From [Clostridium] viride DSM 6836 (GTDB lineage Bacteria; Bacillota; Clostridia; Oscillospirales; Oscillospiraceae), in contig KK211198.1 in NCBI GenBank assembly GCA_000620945.1, forward strand, positions 898,729-962,728: DNA of 64,000 nucleotides, given 5' to 3'. Made by a program: the position numbers and the translations under genes. Positions 25,081-34,094 of this stretch are shown piece after piece (the stretch's first letter is position 1; each line of letters starts with the position of its first letter). The notes under the pieces are model-generated. The model made no database searches. It was not told the DNA's origin and saw nothing but the letters and a program-made list of their open reading frames with translations.

Positions 25081-25410
25081 TGATGCAAGGTCAATGATGA
25101 AGGCTCCTGGCTGTACCCGCTCTAAGTGAGCACGATTCAAAATCTTGACCGGAACCGTATTTACAATGAGGTCAAAGCCTCCCATCCAGTATTCCAGACG
25201 CATCGAATCTTCGGTTCCATAGCCGTAAGCTTGGGCCCAAGCCCAATCTTCACACTTACGGGCTGCCACGGTGACTCTTGCTCCAAGGCTTTGCAGCCGA
25301 TGTGCCGTCAGCTTACCCACTCGACCAAATCCGATCACTAAAGCTCTGGAACCATGCAGCGTCGTATCCATATTTTCCATCGCAACCTGAATGGCACCTT
25401 CCGCCGTAGG
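25070..25410 (-). CDS. dpaA: dpaA segment 2 of 3 (Rossmann domain of dipicolinate synthase subunit A)
   Basis: The segment encodes about 113 residues from TAEGAIQVAMENMD through the dinucleotide-binding VIGFGRVGKLTAHRL, VTVAARKCEDWAWAQ, DLIVNTVPV and IIDLASLPGGVD. This is the nicotinamide-nucleotide domain of DpaA/SpoVFA. The frame runs a few codons into element sequence at both ends (GTG at 25422; stop at 25057), which could be mistaken for a separate 121-residue gene, but the protein lacks its N-terminal domain and C-terminus. Both ends stop exactly at att cores. The sequence has no internal lesion. Confidence 0.92.
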
Positions 25411-25420
25411 TACCGCATGC
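25401..25420. other. Recombination site at the left end of element B
   Basis: Core GTAGGTAC (25406-25413) is shared with 28119-28126. The dpaA side is GCCGTA, the element side TACCGCATG, around a central GG (25409-25410). Confidence 0.88.
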
Positions 25421-25553
25421 ACAAAAGGTTTATTTTACTTGCACGAATTTTGCGGTAAAAACGCAAGAAGAACTGAAGCAAAGATTTTGTTCTGTTCCCT
25501 TCTTCTTTCTTATATGCATAGGAATAGATTCTTACCTTTGTAAGGAGGTTCTT

Positions 25554-25697
25554 ATGGTGTCAGAGATTCCGATGGATTTTACAAAGTATCCCAAGGCAAA
25601 GCTTTGCGTGAAGCGGGGCATCTACCATGCCCTGTATTCCGAACAACTGATTACAAAGGAACAGCTGGTTCGCTTGCTTGCCGCCCTGCCTCCTTAA
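25554..25697 (+). CDS. Small 47-residue protein upstream of recombinase B
   Basis: The ORF begins MVSEIPMDFTKYPKAKLCVK and ends in a helix containing ITKEQLVRLLAALPP. It has a strong ribosome-binding site (AAGGAGG) and stops 15 bp before the recombinase, whose Shine-Dalgarno lies directly after the stop. I recognise no family. Its place, like that of the 41-codon ORF in element A, makes a directionality factor or recombinase partner plausible, without proof. Confidence 0.65.
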   Translation: MVSEIPMDFTKYPKAKLCVKRGIYHALYSEQLITKEQLVRLLAALPP

Positions 25698-25712
25698 GGG
25701 AGGAGTGCTTTC

Positions 25713-27341
25713 ATGAAAGTGGCTGCATATTGCCGTGTTTCTACGGATAAGAACGACCAGATCAACAGTCTTCAGAATCAACTTCAGTATTTTCATTCCT
25801 ACATAGAAAACCACCCCGGTTGGGAGCTGGTGGAGATCTTTGCGGACGAGGGAACCACCGGAACCTCCACTAAGCATCGCCGGGCCTTTCATCGCATGAT
25901 TCAGATGGCGAAGCAGCGAAAGCTTGACTTGATCCTGACAAAAGAAGTGTCTCGTTTTGCGAGAAACACCATCGATGCCTTAAGCTACACCAGACAGCTG
26001 AAGGTCTGGGGTGTGGGTGTCCTCTTCATTAATGACAACATCAATACGCTGGATAATGAAGGAGAGTTCCGCCTGACCATCATGGCTTCGGTAGCACAGG
26101 AGGAATCCCGAAAAATATCGGAGCGGGTGAAGTGGGGACAACGCCGCCGGATGGAGCAAGGCATAGTCTTTGGCAACAATTCGATTTTGGGTTATACCCT
26201 GCAAAATGGGAACCTTCAAGTGGAACCCAAAGAAGCTCGCATCGTGCAGGACATCTTTTTTAAATATGTGGGCGAAGGGAAAGGGGCCAGAGTCATCGCA
26301 AAGGAATTAAACCAAGCTGGAATTCGTCCGGTTCTGGCAGAGCATTGGTCGTCAGAAAGCATCCTAAAAATTCTGAAAAACGAAAAGTATGCAGGTGATC
26401 TCTTGCAACGAAAAACGGTCACCCCAGATTTTCTGAATCACGCAAAGAAAGCAAACCCCAATGTAGAAGACATGATTTATCTTCCCAATCATCATGAAGC
26501 CATCATCCCACGCAACCAATGGAATCAGGCCCAGGAACTGCTCAAGGCGCGACGCCGACTTCCTTTGGAAGCAGGAAGCAAGTACTCCAGCTCCCATTGG
26601 TGTTCGGGAAAAATCACCTGTGGTGGTTGTGGAAGTCGCTGTGTTGCCTCTCAATCAAGAACCAAGGAGGGAAGCAAGCAAACCTGGCTTTGCTCTGCGC
26701 GAAAGAAATATGGAACGCGTCATGTCTCCGAGGAGGGGAAGGAATTCGGATGCGATAACCCCAGAATAGGTGGCGACTTCCTGCTGCTTTGCTTGAATCG
26801 GGCGCTTTCCCTTATTCCTTGTTCGGTCAGCAACTTAACGGCGGAGCTTCTAGCGGAACTCCAAGGGCTACGGCTCACGGAGGACAAAGAGGAGCGAAGC
26901 ATGCTTGCGCAGAAACTCCTTGCCTTACAGAAGAAAAAGGAAACCTTACTTCTGTCCTACTTAGATCAGCTGTTTACCCAAGATGAATTTTTACAGACGA
27001 AGTCCGTCCTGGAACAAGAAATTAAACGGCTCCAGCAAGCCATTGAGCAAGCCGCCGCGGCGGAATGCATTCAGCTTCAGCAGCAGGAGGGCGCACTTCC
27101 CATCCAGAGAGCCCTGAATCGCTACCTAAGAGAAGAGCAAGCAACAGAAGCCTTTTTTGAGCAGGTGTTGGAAGGAATCACTCTGTTTCCGCGTATGCTG
27201 GAAATTCGCTTTTGCGAGCTACCCTATACCTTTATCATTCAGTTCCGCATCAGCAGAGAACGGCATCAGTACCAAATCCTCATGACCCAAGTGGATGTAC
27301 GGGCGGATGATGCCCCCGACCAAGGTGGCAAAGACGCATGA
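25713..27341 (+). CDS. Large serine recombinase of element B
   Basis: In this 542-residue protein, the catalytic serine is in AAYCRVSTDKNDQ (Ser10). Resolvase motifs are FADEGTTGTSTKHRRAFHRMI and LTKEVSRFARNTIDAL. The recombinase domain spans about 155-260, and a zinc ribbon is marked by CGGCGSRC, then C in WLCSARKK and GCDNPRI. A coiled coil lies near 390-445. It is only distantly similar to recombinase A, in agreement with different att sites. All motifs are intact. The start follows GGGAGG. It is transcribed toward the far end of the element, opposite to dpaA, and ends at a strong terminator. Confidence 0.94.
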   Translation: MKVAAYCRVSTDKNDQINSLQNQLQYFHSYIENHPGWELVEIFADEGTTGTSTKHRRAFHRMIQMAKQRKLDLILTKEVSRFARNTIDALSYTRQLKVWGVGVLFINDNINTLDNEGEFRLTIMASVAQEESRKISERVKWGQRRRMEQGIVFGNNSILGYTLQNGNLQVEPKEARIVQDIFFKYVGEGKGARVIAKELNQAGIRPVLAEHWSSESILKILKNEKYAGDLLQRKTVTPDFLNHAKKANPNVEDMIYLPNHHEAIIPRNQWNQAQELLKARRRLPLEAGSKYSSSHWCSGKITCGGCGSRCVASQSRTKEGSKQTWLCSARKKYGTRHVSEEGKEFGCDNPRIGGDFLLLCLNRALSLIPCSVSNLTAELLAELQGLRLTEDKEERSMLAQKLLALQKKKETLLLSYLDQLFTQDEFLQTKSVLEQEIKRLQQAIEQAAAAECIQLQQQEGALPIQRALNRYLREEQATEAFFEQVLEGITLFPRMLEIRFCELPYTFIIQFRISRERHQYQILMTQVDVRADDAPDQGGKDA

Positions 27342-27344
27342 AAA

Positions 27345-27382
27345 CCCCCTTGCCCCCAGGAATAGTCCTAGGGGCAAGGGGG
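27345..27382. terminator. GC-rich bidirectional terminator
   Basis: The 12-bp stem 27345-27356 with 27371-27382, with an inner AGGA/TCCT stem, separates the convergent recombinase B and rubrerythrin genes. Confidence 0.8.
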
Positions 27383-27397
27383 CTTCTTATCTTATGC

Positions 27398-27943
27398 TTA
27401 CTTGCCAAAGTAACGATTGAGGAGACCTTCGAAGGCCTTACCATGACGGGCCTCGTCGCGGGCCATCTCATGTACGGTGTCATGAATGGCATCCAAGTTG
27501 TGCTCTTTTGCCAGCTTAGCCAGTTCAAACTTACCAGCGGTGGCGCCATTCTCAGCGTCAACACGCATCTCCAAGTTCTTCTTGGTGGATGGAGTTACGA
27601 CCTCACCCAGCAGCTCAGCAAACTTCGCAGCATGTTCTGCCTCTTCCAAAGCAGCCTTCTCCCAGTACAGGCCAATTTCGGGGTAACCTTCACGGTGTGC
27701 CACACGGCTCATGGCCAGGTACATACCAACTTCGGTGCATTCACCTTCAAAGTTCATGCGCAGACCCTTGATGATTTCTTCGGGTGCGCCCTGAGCCACG
27801 CCAACCACGTGTTCCGCAGCCCAAGTTCTTTCCCCAGCCTGCTCCTGGAACTTTTCAGCAGGTGCTTTACAAATGGGGCAAGCGTCCGGTGCGTGCTCGC
27901 CCTCATGAACGTGACCACAAATCGTACAAATAAACTTTTTCAT
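27398..27943 (-). CDS. Reverse rubrerythrin (N-terminal rubredoxin domain)
   Basis: The 181-residue protein has a rubredoxin-type FeS4 site at the N-terminus ([10 protein letters not shown] ... CPICKAP), followed by a ferritin-like diiron domain with [37 protein letters not shown] and [14 protein letters not shown]. The order is reversed compared with classical rubrerythrin. Clostridial reverse rubrerythrins reduce hydrogen peroxide and oxygen with electrons from NADH via rubredoxin reductase. It has its own strong promoter and is the only identified cargo of element B. Confidence 0.92.
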   Translation of the reverse strand: MKKFICTICGHVHEGEHAPDACPICKAPAEKFQEQAGERTWAAEHVVGVAQGAPEEIIKGLRMNFEGECTEVGMYLAMSRVAHREGYPEIGLYWEKAALEEAEHAAKFAELLGEVVTPSTKKNLEMRVDAENGATAGKFELAKLAKEHNLDAIHDTVHEMARDEARHGKAFEGLLNRYFGK

Positions 27944-27994
27944 TATTTTATTCCTCCATCTATTTAAGTAGTAATAATTCCTGTTACTGTTAGA

Positions 27995-28023
27995 ATGATA
28001 CCATAGAAATTGAAGCTTGTAAA
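27995..28023 (-). promoter_or_regulatory. Promoter of the reverse rubrerythrin gene
   Basis: On the minus strand TTTACA (28023-28018), a 17-bp spacer ending in TGG, and TATCAT (28000-27995) lie about 55 bp before the start. I see no clear PerR box. Confidence 0.7.
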
Positions 28024-28099
28024 GACCATTTTCAAATTTTCTTAAAAAATTTTTGCTTCGGTTCCTTGCTCACATCCTTGTAGGCAAACGATTTTTCGA

Positions 28100-28507
28100 T
28101 CAATCTATGTCCCATGCGGTAGGTACGGCATTCGCAATTTTACACTCTTCCCGCTCATAGTAATCAAACATGCGCAGGGAGCGCTCACTCCCCTGCCTCA
28201 GAACCTCCGCGGACAACAAGCCTCCGCATACGATCTGACCAGGGTGAAGCTGATCTAAAATTTCACTTAAGGTATATTCCTTGTCGCTAAGTGGTGTGTT
28301 GAGCAGACCATCCTTTAATACAGGTAAGGGTAAAATGACGCAATGTGCCCGTGCCGCATCCATGGAGCTGCTTTTTTTCGCCAAGCTGGGTAAGCCTTTT
28401 TCCAAAGCCTCGGTATGTACCGTATTCCCATCGCTTTCTAACATCTCCACTAGCTTGACCTGACGAAAATCTCCCCCTACGATCCAAAAGTTTCGCTCTC
28501 GATCCAT
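28100..28507 (-). CDS. dpaA: dpaA segment 1 of 3 (N-terminal domain of dipicolinate synthase subunit A)
   Basis: The authentic start is the ATG at 28507, 8 bp after AAAGGAGG (another ATG at 28513 is too close). The first 128 codons (to 28122) match the DpaA N-terminal domain: FWIVGGDFRQVKLVEML, CVILPLPV, GQIVCGGL, and FDYYEREECKIANAVPT. After the core GTACCTAC the frame runs into element B and adds only WDID before a stop, so the unexcised gene would give a truncated 135-residue protein without the Rossmann domain. Joining 28507-28122, 25408-25070 and 7723-7585 gives 864 bp with no stop, 287 residues. That is close to the 297 residues of B. subtilis SpoVFA. Confidence 0.93.
   Translation of the reverse strand: MDRERNFWIVGGDFRQVKLVEMLESDGNTVHTEALEKGLPSLAKKSSSMDAARAHCVILPLPVLKDGLLNTPLSDKEYTLSEILDQLHPGQIVCGGLLSAEVLRQGSERSLRMFDYYEREECKIANAVPTAWDID
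28112..28130. other. Recombination site at the right end of element B
   Basis: Element arm CATGCGGTA (28113-28121), central GG (28122-28123), dpaA arm TACGGC (28124-28129). Confidence 0.88.
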
Positions 28508-28538
28508 TGGCATATCCTCCTTTCCAACTGAGCTGTTC

Positions 28539-28565
28539 CATTCTATTCCATTCGCTGAAAAGCGT
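28539..28565 (-). promoter_or_regulatory. Possible sigma-K-like promoter of dpaA
   Basis: On the minus strand AC (28565-28564), a 16-bp spacer and AATAGAATG (28547-28539) partly match the sigma-K pattern (AC, then CATANNNTA), about 32 bp upstream of the start. dpaAB is sigma-K dependent in Bacillus. A TTGACA nearby lacks a good -10 at normal spacing. Confidence 0.3.
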
Positions 28566-28594
28566 GCCTTTGTCAAATTTGAGGAAAAAATACG

Positions 28595-28632
28595 AAAACA
28601 GCAAGGTCGACTCTTGTCTTCCCTGCTGTTTT
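28595..28632. terminator. Terminator between the hypothetical gene and dpaA
   Basis: AAAACAGCA (28595-28603) pairs with TGCTGTTTT (28624-28632), with T-rich sequence on both outer sides. It would stop transcription from murB and the hypothetical gene before dpaA. Confidence 0.6.
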
Positions 28633-28652
28633 TGGTTCTCCGACAAACGAGG

Positions 28653-29162
28653 TTAAAAGAGACCTAAGCCGCCGTTTTTTAAAAACGCATCCAAATGCGC
28701 AAGCGCAGGCGCAACATCGACCTCTTCGGTAAAGGATGTTACGAGAAGGTCCAGCATGTCGATTGTTTCATCGGCTTCCTCGCTCCATACCTTATCAAGC
28801 TCAAACTCGCGGATCATATCCTTTTTAAATTTTTGTGCACTGGCTTCGTCATAGATAGCCATGACAAAGAGGGTAATGGCACCACCCGTGGAGAAGTAGT
28901 GATAGCCATTGTATGCTTCCAAATCCTTGGCTTCCTTGACCTCCGGGCAGGCAAAGGATAGCTCCGGGAGATCCCCTCCATGTTTGGCACAGAGTCTTTT
29001 CCTCTCCTCTTCTCCACAGTAACAGTCCAATCCACAGGAGTTTGTCAACCAATGGCGAAGGTAGTGATCTGCCTCTTGCACCGAGGAAAAGGAAAGCAAG
29101 TGAGTGATTCCTCGATCCCCCTGATTCACGGCGTGCACGGAAAGAACGATATGTTGCTTCAT
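28653..29162 (-). CDS. Hypothetical protein downstream of murB
   Basis: I do not recognise this protein of about 169 residues. It begins MKQHIVLSVHAVNQGDRGITH and contains a cysteine-containing segment (CGLDCYCGEEERKRLC) that could bind metal. The middle is YNGYHYFSTGGAITLFVMAIYD, and the C-terminal half is acidic (WSEEADETIDMLDLLVTSFTEEVD). No signal peptide is present. I chose the ATG at 29162 because GAGGTGGA precedes it. It follows murB by 27 bp and is probably cotranscribed. Confidence 0.7.
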   Translation of the reverse strand: MKQHIVLSVHAVNQGDRGITHLLSFSSVQEADHYLRHWLTNSCGLDCYCGEEERKRLCAKHGGDLPELSFACPEVKEAKDLEAYNGYHYFSTGGAITLFVMAIYDEASAQKFKKDMIREFELDKVWSEEADETIDMLDLLVTSFTEEVDVAPALAHLDAFLKNGGLGLF

Positions 29163-29189
29163 GATTCCACCTCTTTTGTATCCCAATGC

Positions 29190-30113
29190 TCACAACGAGC
29201 ATCCAATCATCTGTACTTCGGGTTCTAGGATCACCCCAGTGTCCATCTGGACAATCTGCCGCACCGAACGCATCAGGCGAAGCACATCCTCACAAGTGGC
29301 ACTTCCCGTGTTGATCACAAAACCTGCGTGCTTTTCCGAGACTTGCGCCCCACCAATGGAGGCTCCCTTTAGACCAGCCTGTTCAATGAGGGTTCCCGCG
29401 AAATACCCTGTGGGCCGTTTGAAGGTACTGCCGGCGCTCGGATATTCCAAGGGCTGCTTGCTGCGTCGGCGTTCCATTAACTCAGCCATTTTCGCCTGAA
29501 TGTCCTCTCGCTTACCTTCTCGCAGCGTCAAACGCACGGAGACAATCAAGCGGGAGCCATCGGAGAATACGCTATGCCGATAGGAAAAGCCCATCTGCTC
29601 CGCAGAGAGAAGCTCTTCCTCCCCTTGTTTTGTCAGGCAACACACCTCTGAAACCACTTGCGCCATTTCTCCATCATAGGCTCCGGCATTCATAAAGACG
29701 GCACCGCCAAGGCTCCCGGGAATCCCATGGGCAAACTCGAGACCGGAAAGCGCATGTTCCATCGCATACACGGCAACTTGAGCCAGGGCAAGACCTGCCC
29801 CTGCCACGAGCTCACATGGACCCTCTTGTTGCAGACTATCTAGGGTACTGACATACTTTAGGGCAAAGCCCTCGATGCCTTCGTCGGCCACCAGAAGGTT
29901 TGAGCCCCTTCCCAAAAGGATGGGATCAATGCCTAGATTCGCAGCAGTGCGAAGCGCCAGGGCGGCTTCTTCCTTGGATTTTGGCAACGCCATCAGCGTC
30001 ACCGGACCCCCGATGCGAAAGCTGGTATGGTGAGAGAGTGGTTCGTTCTCTCGAAGCTCAAGCTGCGGACAAAGTTTCTTGAGTGTTTCGGCTAACTGGA
30101 AAACTGAATTCAT
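29190..30113 (-). CDS. murB: UDP-N-acetylenolpyruvoylglucosamine reductase
   Basis: MurB reduces UDP-GlcNAc-enolpyruvate to UDP-MurNAc with NADPH and FAD, an early cytoplasmic step of peptidoglycan synthesis. The 307-residue protein is the short type. FAD-binding motifs are HHTSFRIGGPV and LGRGSNLLV, then GLEFAHGIPGSLGGAVFMNAG. The catalytic serine is in YPSAGSTFKRP, and the C-terminus has EKHAGFVIN and a glutamate in ILEPEVQMIG. The start is the ATG at 30113 with GGAGG 6 bp upstream. Confidence 0.95.
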   Translation of the reverse strand: MNSVFQLAETLKKLCPQLELRENEPLSHHTSFRIGGPVTLMALPKSKEEAALALRTAANLGIDPILLGRGSNLLVADEGIEGFALKYVSTLDSLQQEGPCELVAGAGLALAQVAVYAMEHALSGLEFAHGIPGSLGGAVFMNAGAYDGEMAQVVSEVCCLTKQGEEELLSAEQMGFSYRHSVFSDGSRLIVSVRLTLREGKREDIQAKMAELMERRRSKQPLEYPSAGSTFKRPTGYFAGTLIEQAGLKGASIGGAQVSEKHAGFVINTGSATCEDVLRLMRSVRQIVQMDTGVILEPEVQMIGCSL

Positions 30114-30210
30114 TCGGCACCTCCGAAAGCGTTCTAGACCTATCATACCCATTTAGTATAGCAAATTTCAGAAAAAAAGAAAGCACGGATTGCTACTTTT
30201 CGCCAAAGGA

Positions 30211-30246
30211 AAAGACTGCCACGAGAGATTCCGTGGCAGTCTTTTT
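30211..30246 (-). terminator. Terminator after rpoC
   Basis: The 14-bp perfect stem 30211-30224 with 30233-30246 is flanked by A and T runs, directly after the rpoC stop. Confidence 0.8.
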
Positions 30247-30256
30247 CGTAAATCAA

Positions 30257-33200
30257 TTAAACCTCATCCGAGAATGCGTCGTCGTTATCCTGCAATGCTT
30301 CGGATTGCAACTCGGAAATGGCAGCGGCTACGGAATCATAGACGCTAGGTGCCGTTTGCGCTTGTGCTTCCTCTGCCTGGGGATTATGAATCTGACGCTG
30401 ACGGTATACGGCCAGTCCGGAACCAGCCGGAATCAGCTTACCGATGATGACGTTTTCCTTGAGGCCGAGCAGATGGTCGACCTTACCCTTAATGGCCGCT
30501 TCCGTCAGAACCTTAGTGGTTTCCTGGAAGGATGCCGCGGACAGGAAGGATTCCGTGGCCAGAGCTGCCTTGGTAATACCCATCAGGAGACGGGTTGCCA
30601 CCGGCAAACGCAACTCAAGGCCCTCGTTGGTTTCCCCAGCGTCGATGCGTGCCTGCACGGCTGCCTTGGCATCCAAGTACTCCATATACTCCACGGTGGA
30701 ACCGGAGAGCAGTGCGGAGTCACCGGGATCTTCGATGCGAACCTTCCGCATCATCTGACGCACAATAATCTCAATGTGCTTATCGTTGATGTCAACGCCC
30801 TGCTGACGATAGGGCTTTTGAACTTCCTGAATGAGGTAGTTGTGAACGGCAGAAACGCCACGGATGCGCAGTACCTCATGGGGAGAAAGAGCACCCTCGG
30901 TCAGCTGATCGCCCTTGTGGGCAATGTCGCCGTTTTTAATGCGAAGACCGGCACTGTATGGCAGGGCATAGCTCACCATTTCGCCGTCATCCGCCGTAAT
31001 GGAAACGTTACAGATGGTGGAGCGCTTGCTCTCTTCCAGGGTAACCTTGCCGGTGATTTCCGCAAGCTGAGCCATCTTCTTGGGCTTTCTGGCCTCAAAG
31101 AGTTCCTCAACACGGGGAAGACCTTGCGTGATATCGCCGCCGGCGACACCGCCGGTGTGGAAGGTACGCATGGTCAGCTGCGTGCCCGGTTCACCGATGG
31201 ACTGTGCGGCAATGATACCAACTGCTTCGCCTTCACCAACCGGCTCGCCAATGGCAAGGTTCATGCCGTAGCACTTGGAACAAACGCCGCTTCTGGCGTG
31301 GCAGGTCAGGACGGAACGGATGTCAACCTCAAAGATATCGTGTGCCTCTAAGGTTGCGGCGTCCTCGGTCTTAAACATGGTATCGCGGGTAAAGAGTACC
31401 TCGCCCGTCTTGGGATCTACGATATCGTTGACGGGGAAACGACCCTTTAAGCGCTCACCAAAGGTCTCGATGACCTGGCCGTTTTCGCTGATTTCACCAA
31501 TGGTGATGCCTTCGTCCGTACCACAGTCGCGTTCACGGATGATCACTTCCTGGGACACGTCGACCAGACGACGGGTCAGGTAACCGGAGTCCGCGGTACG
31601 CAGTGCGGTATCGGCCAAGCCCTTACGTGCACCTCTGGAAGAAATGAAGTATTCCAGAACGGAAAGGCCTTCACGGAAGTTTGCCTTAATGGGGATTTCG
31701 ATGGTTCGACCGGAGGTATCCGCCATCAGACCACGCATACCAGCCAGCTGACGAATCTGTGCCATACTACCACGTGCGCCAGAATCGGCCATCATAAAGA
31801 TTGGGTTATAACGGTCGAGATTCTTTTGCAGGGCATCGGTGACTTCCTTAGTCGTTTGCTCCCAAGCCTTTACCACCAGGCGATAGCGCTCCTCATTGGT
31901 CAGGAAGCCGCGCTTAAACTGGCGTTCAATCTTCACAATTTCCTGTTCCGTCTTCTGAATCATTGCGTACTTCTCTTCCGGAACGGTCATGTCATAGATG
32001 GAAACGGTCAGCGAGCCACGGGTGGAATAATGGTAGCCACGGGTCTTGATAATATCGAGCACGTGTGCCGAAACGGTAAAGCCATGCTTGGTGATGCAGC
32101 GGTCAATGATTTTGCCCAGCTGCTTCTTACCGGACACGAAGTTGATTTCGGGCTCAAACATTTGCACCGGATCGTCTCGGTCCACAAAACCAAGATCCTG
32201 CGGAATGTCCTGGTTAAAGATCAGACGGCCCACCGTGGTGCGCACCAGACGGTGCAAGAGCTCTCCGTTCACTTCTCGATCCATTCGAACCATAATGGGA
32301 ACGTGCAGCTCCAGCTCCCCTTCATCGTAGGCCAAGCGAGCTTCCTCGACGCAGGAGAAGCAGTGCAGAATTTCCTGAGGATCTCCCCCTTCGGAAAGAG
32401 CCTTCTTTGCCATAATGGCATTGGTGGGGATGGCACGAGCATAACCACCTATGCCGGTTCCTTGCACCCAAATGCTGGTGGTCTCCTCAATTTCCCCACG
32501 CTCCAAGGCAGCTACAGCATCGGCCGCCGTATCGTAGGTAAAGTCGGGGTCATTTTCACTGTCGCGCTCGTAGGTCAGGTAGTAGGAACCAAGCACCATA
32601 TCCTGGGTCGGTACGGTAACTGGGCCACCGTCCTGGGGACGCAGCAGATTGTTGGCGGAAAGCATCAGAATTCTGGCTTCAGCCTGGGCTTCGGCGGAAA
32701 GGGGCACGTGAACGGCCATCTGGTCACCGTCAAAGTCGGCGTTAAATGCCGTACAGACCAGAGGATGCAGCTTGATGGCGCGGCCTTCCACCAGAACGGG
32801 TTCAAAGGCCTGAATACCCAAGCGGTGCAAGGTAGGTGCACGGTTGAGCATAACGGGGTGCTCTTTGATGATGAAGTCCAGGGCATCCCACACTTCAGCG
32901 CGGCCCCGATCGACCATTTTCTTGGCGGATTTGATGTTATTGGCCAATCCGTCCTCAACCAGCTTTTTCATGACAAAGGGACGGAACAACTCGATGGCCA
33001 TTTCCTTCGGCAGACCGCACTGATAAATCTTCAGTTCAGGGCCAACGACGATAACGGAACGACCAGAGTAGTCAACACGCTTACCAAGGAGGTTCTGACG
33101 GAAACGACCCTGCTTACCCTTTAGCATATCAGAAAGGGACTTAAGAGCACGGTTGTTCGCACCGGTGACGGCACGGCCACGACGGCCATTGTCAATCAGG

Positions 33201-34078
33201 GCGTCCACGGCCTCTTGCAGCATGCGCTTTTCATTGCGAACAATGATATCCGGCGCATTGAGCTGAATGAGGCGCTTTAACCGGTTGTTTCGGTTAATGA
33301 CACGACGGTAAAGGTCGTTTAAGTCCGAGGTTGCGAAACGACCACCGTCCAACTGAACCATGGGGCGCAGTTCAGGGGGAATGACGGGCAGAACATCAAT
33401 AATCATCCACTCGGGACGGTTGCCGGATGCACGGAAGGCATCCACCACCTCCAAGCGCTTGACAATACGTGCCTTTTTCTGACCGGATGCCGTTTGCAGC
33501 TCCTCGCGCAGCTGGATCGAAAGCTGCTCTAGGTTGATATCGGCCAGAAGGCGTTTGATGGCCTCCGCACCCATATCCGCTTCAAAGTCATCCTCATACT
33601 TTTCGCGCATATCGCGGTATTCTTTTTCGGAAAGAATCTGGTTCTTTGCCAAGGGGGCAAAGCCGGGATTGGTTACGATATAGGCGGCAAAGTACAATAC
33701 CTTTTCCAAAATACGAGGGGAAATATCCAGCAGCAAACCCATACGAGAGGGAATGCCCTTAAAGTACCAAATGTGGGATACCGGTGCGGCAAGGGCAATG
33801 TGACCCATGCGCTCACGACGCACGTTGGCACGGGTTACCTCAACGCCGCAGCGGTCGCAAACCTTACCCTTATAACGAATCTTCTTATACTTTCCACAGT
33901 GACATTCCCAATCCTTTGTGGGGCCAAAGATCTTCTCACAGAACAGACCGTCCCGCTCCGGCTTCAAGGTGCGGTAGTTGATGGTTTCCGGTTTCTTAAT
34001 CTCACCGTGAGACCACTCCTGAATCTGCTCCGGGGAGGCAATGCCAATGCGAATGGCGTCAAACTCAGCGTAACTCAT
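30257..34078 (-). CDS. rpoC: RNA polymerase beta' subunit
   Basis: The 1273-residue protein has the N-terminal zinc finger ([19 protein letters not shown]), the active-site motif [16 protein letters not shown] that holds Mg2+, the bridge/trigger region ([16 protein letters not shown]), and the second zinc site with [15 protein letters not shown]. The C-terminal tail is acidic ([10 protein letters not shown]). Length is normal for Clostridia without large insertions. It follows rpoB by 16 bp and is ended by a terminator, so rpsL, rpsG, fusA and tuf are not downstream here. Confidence 0.98.
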   Translation of the reverse strand: MSYAEFDAIRIGIASPEQIQEWSHGEIKKPETINYRTLKPERDGLFCEKIFGPTKDWECHCGKYKKIRYKGKVCDRCGVEVTRANVRRERMGHIALAAPVSHIWYFKGIPSRMGLLLDISPRILEKVLYFAAYIVTNPGFAPLAKNQILSEKEYRDMREKYEDDFEADMGAEAIKRLLADINLEQLSIQLREELQTASGQKKARIVKRLEVVDAFRASGNRPEWMIIDVLPVIPPELRPMVQLDGGRFATSDLNDLYRRVINRNNRLKRLIQLNAPDIIVRNEKRMLQEAVDALIDNGRRGRAVTGANNRALKSLSDMLKGKQGRFRQNLLGKRVDYSGRSVIVVGPELKIYQCGLPKEMAIELFRPFVMKKLVEDGLANNIKSAKKMVDRGRAEVWDALDFIIKEHPVMLNRAPTLHRLGIQAFEPVLVEGRAIKLHPLVCTAFNADFDGDQMAVHVPLSAEAQAEARILMLSANNLLRPQDGGPVTVPTQDMVLGSYYLTYERDSENDPDFTYDTAADAVAALERGEIEETTSIWVQGTGIGGYARAIPTNAIMAKKALSEGGDPQEILHCFSCVEEARLAYDEGELELHVPIMVRMDREVNGELLHRLVRTTVGRLIFNQDIPQDLGFVDRDDPVQMFEPEINFVSGKKQLGKIIDRCITKHGFTVSAHVLDIIKTRGYHYSTRGSLTVSIYDMTVPEEKYAMIQKTEQEIVKIERQFKRGFLTNEERYRLVVKAWEQTTKEVTDALQKNLDRYNPIFMMADSGARGSMAQIRQLAGMRGLMADTSGRTIEIPIKANFREGLSVLEYFISSRGARKGLADTALRTADSGYLTRRLVDVSQEVIIRERDCGTDEGITIGEISENGQVIETFGERLKGRFPVNDIVDPKTGEVLFTRDTMFKTEDAATLEAHDIFEVDIRSVLTCHARSGVCSKCYGMNLAIGEPVGEGEAVGIIAAQSIGEPGTQLTMRTFHTGGVAGGDITQGLPRVEELFEARKPKKMAQLAEITGKVTLEESKRSTICNVSITADDGEMVSYALPYSAGLRIKNGDIAHKGDQLTEGALSPHEVLRIRGVSAVHNYLIQEVQKPYRQQGVDINDKHIEIIVRQMMRKVRIEDPGDSALLSGSTVEYMEYLDAKAAVQARIDAGETNEGLELRLPVATRLLMGITKAALATESFLSAASFQETTKVLTEAAIKGKVDHLLGLKENVIIGKLIPAGSGLAVYRQRQIHNPQAEEAQAQTAPSVYDSVAAAISELQSEALQDNDDAFSDEV

Positions 34079-34094
34079 AATTCATTGTCCTCCC

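Larger units (their letters stand above)
25411..28121. mobile_element. Element B: 2.71-kb serine-recombinase element inserted in dpaA
   Basis: The element is bounded by GTAGGTAC cores at 25406 and 28119. The two element ends join as CATGCGGTA-GG-TACCGCATG, a perfect inverted repeat about a GG dinucleotide. The two dpaA ends join as GCCGTA-GG-TACGGC, also perfect. These are the expected attP and attB of a large serine recombinase. The content is a 47-codon ORF, recombinase (plus strand), terminator and a rubrerythrin (minus strand). Excision would release a 2,713-bp circle and rejoin codons for NAVPTAEGAIQ in frame. Confidence 0.9.

Noticed and set aside
25057..25422. Stand-alone 121-residue gene with a GTG start
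   Set aside because: It is the middle of dpaA; both ends run into element sequence at att cores and the domain lacks its N- and C-terminal parts.
25501..25540. Sigma-K or sigma-E promoter before the element B recombinase (around GCATAGGAATAG)
   Set aside because: The -10-like CATA has the wrong spacing to the following TA and there is no matching -35 sequence.
31826..33124. 432-codon plus-strand frame opposite rpoC, and similar long frames opposite rpoB, rpsC, rplC and others
   Set aside because: They mirror the codon pattern of highly expressed minus-strand genes and have no ribosome-binding sites or recognisable domains.
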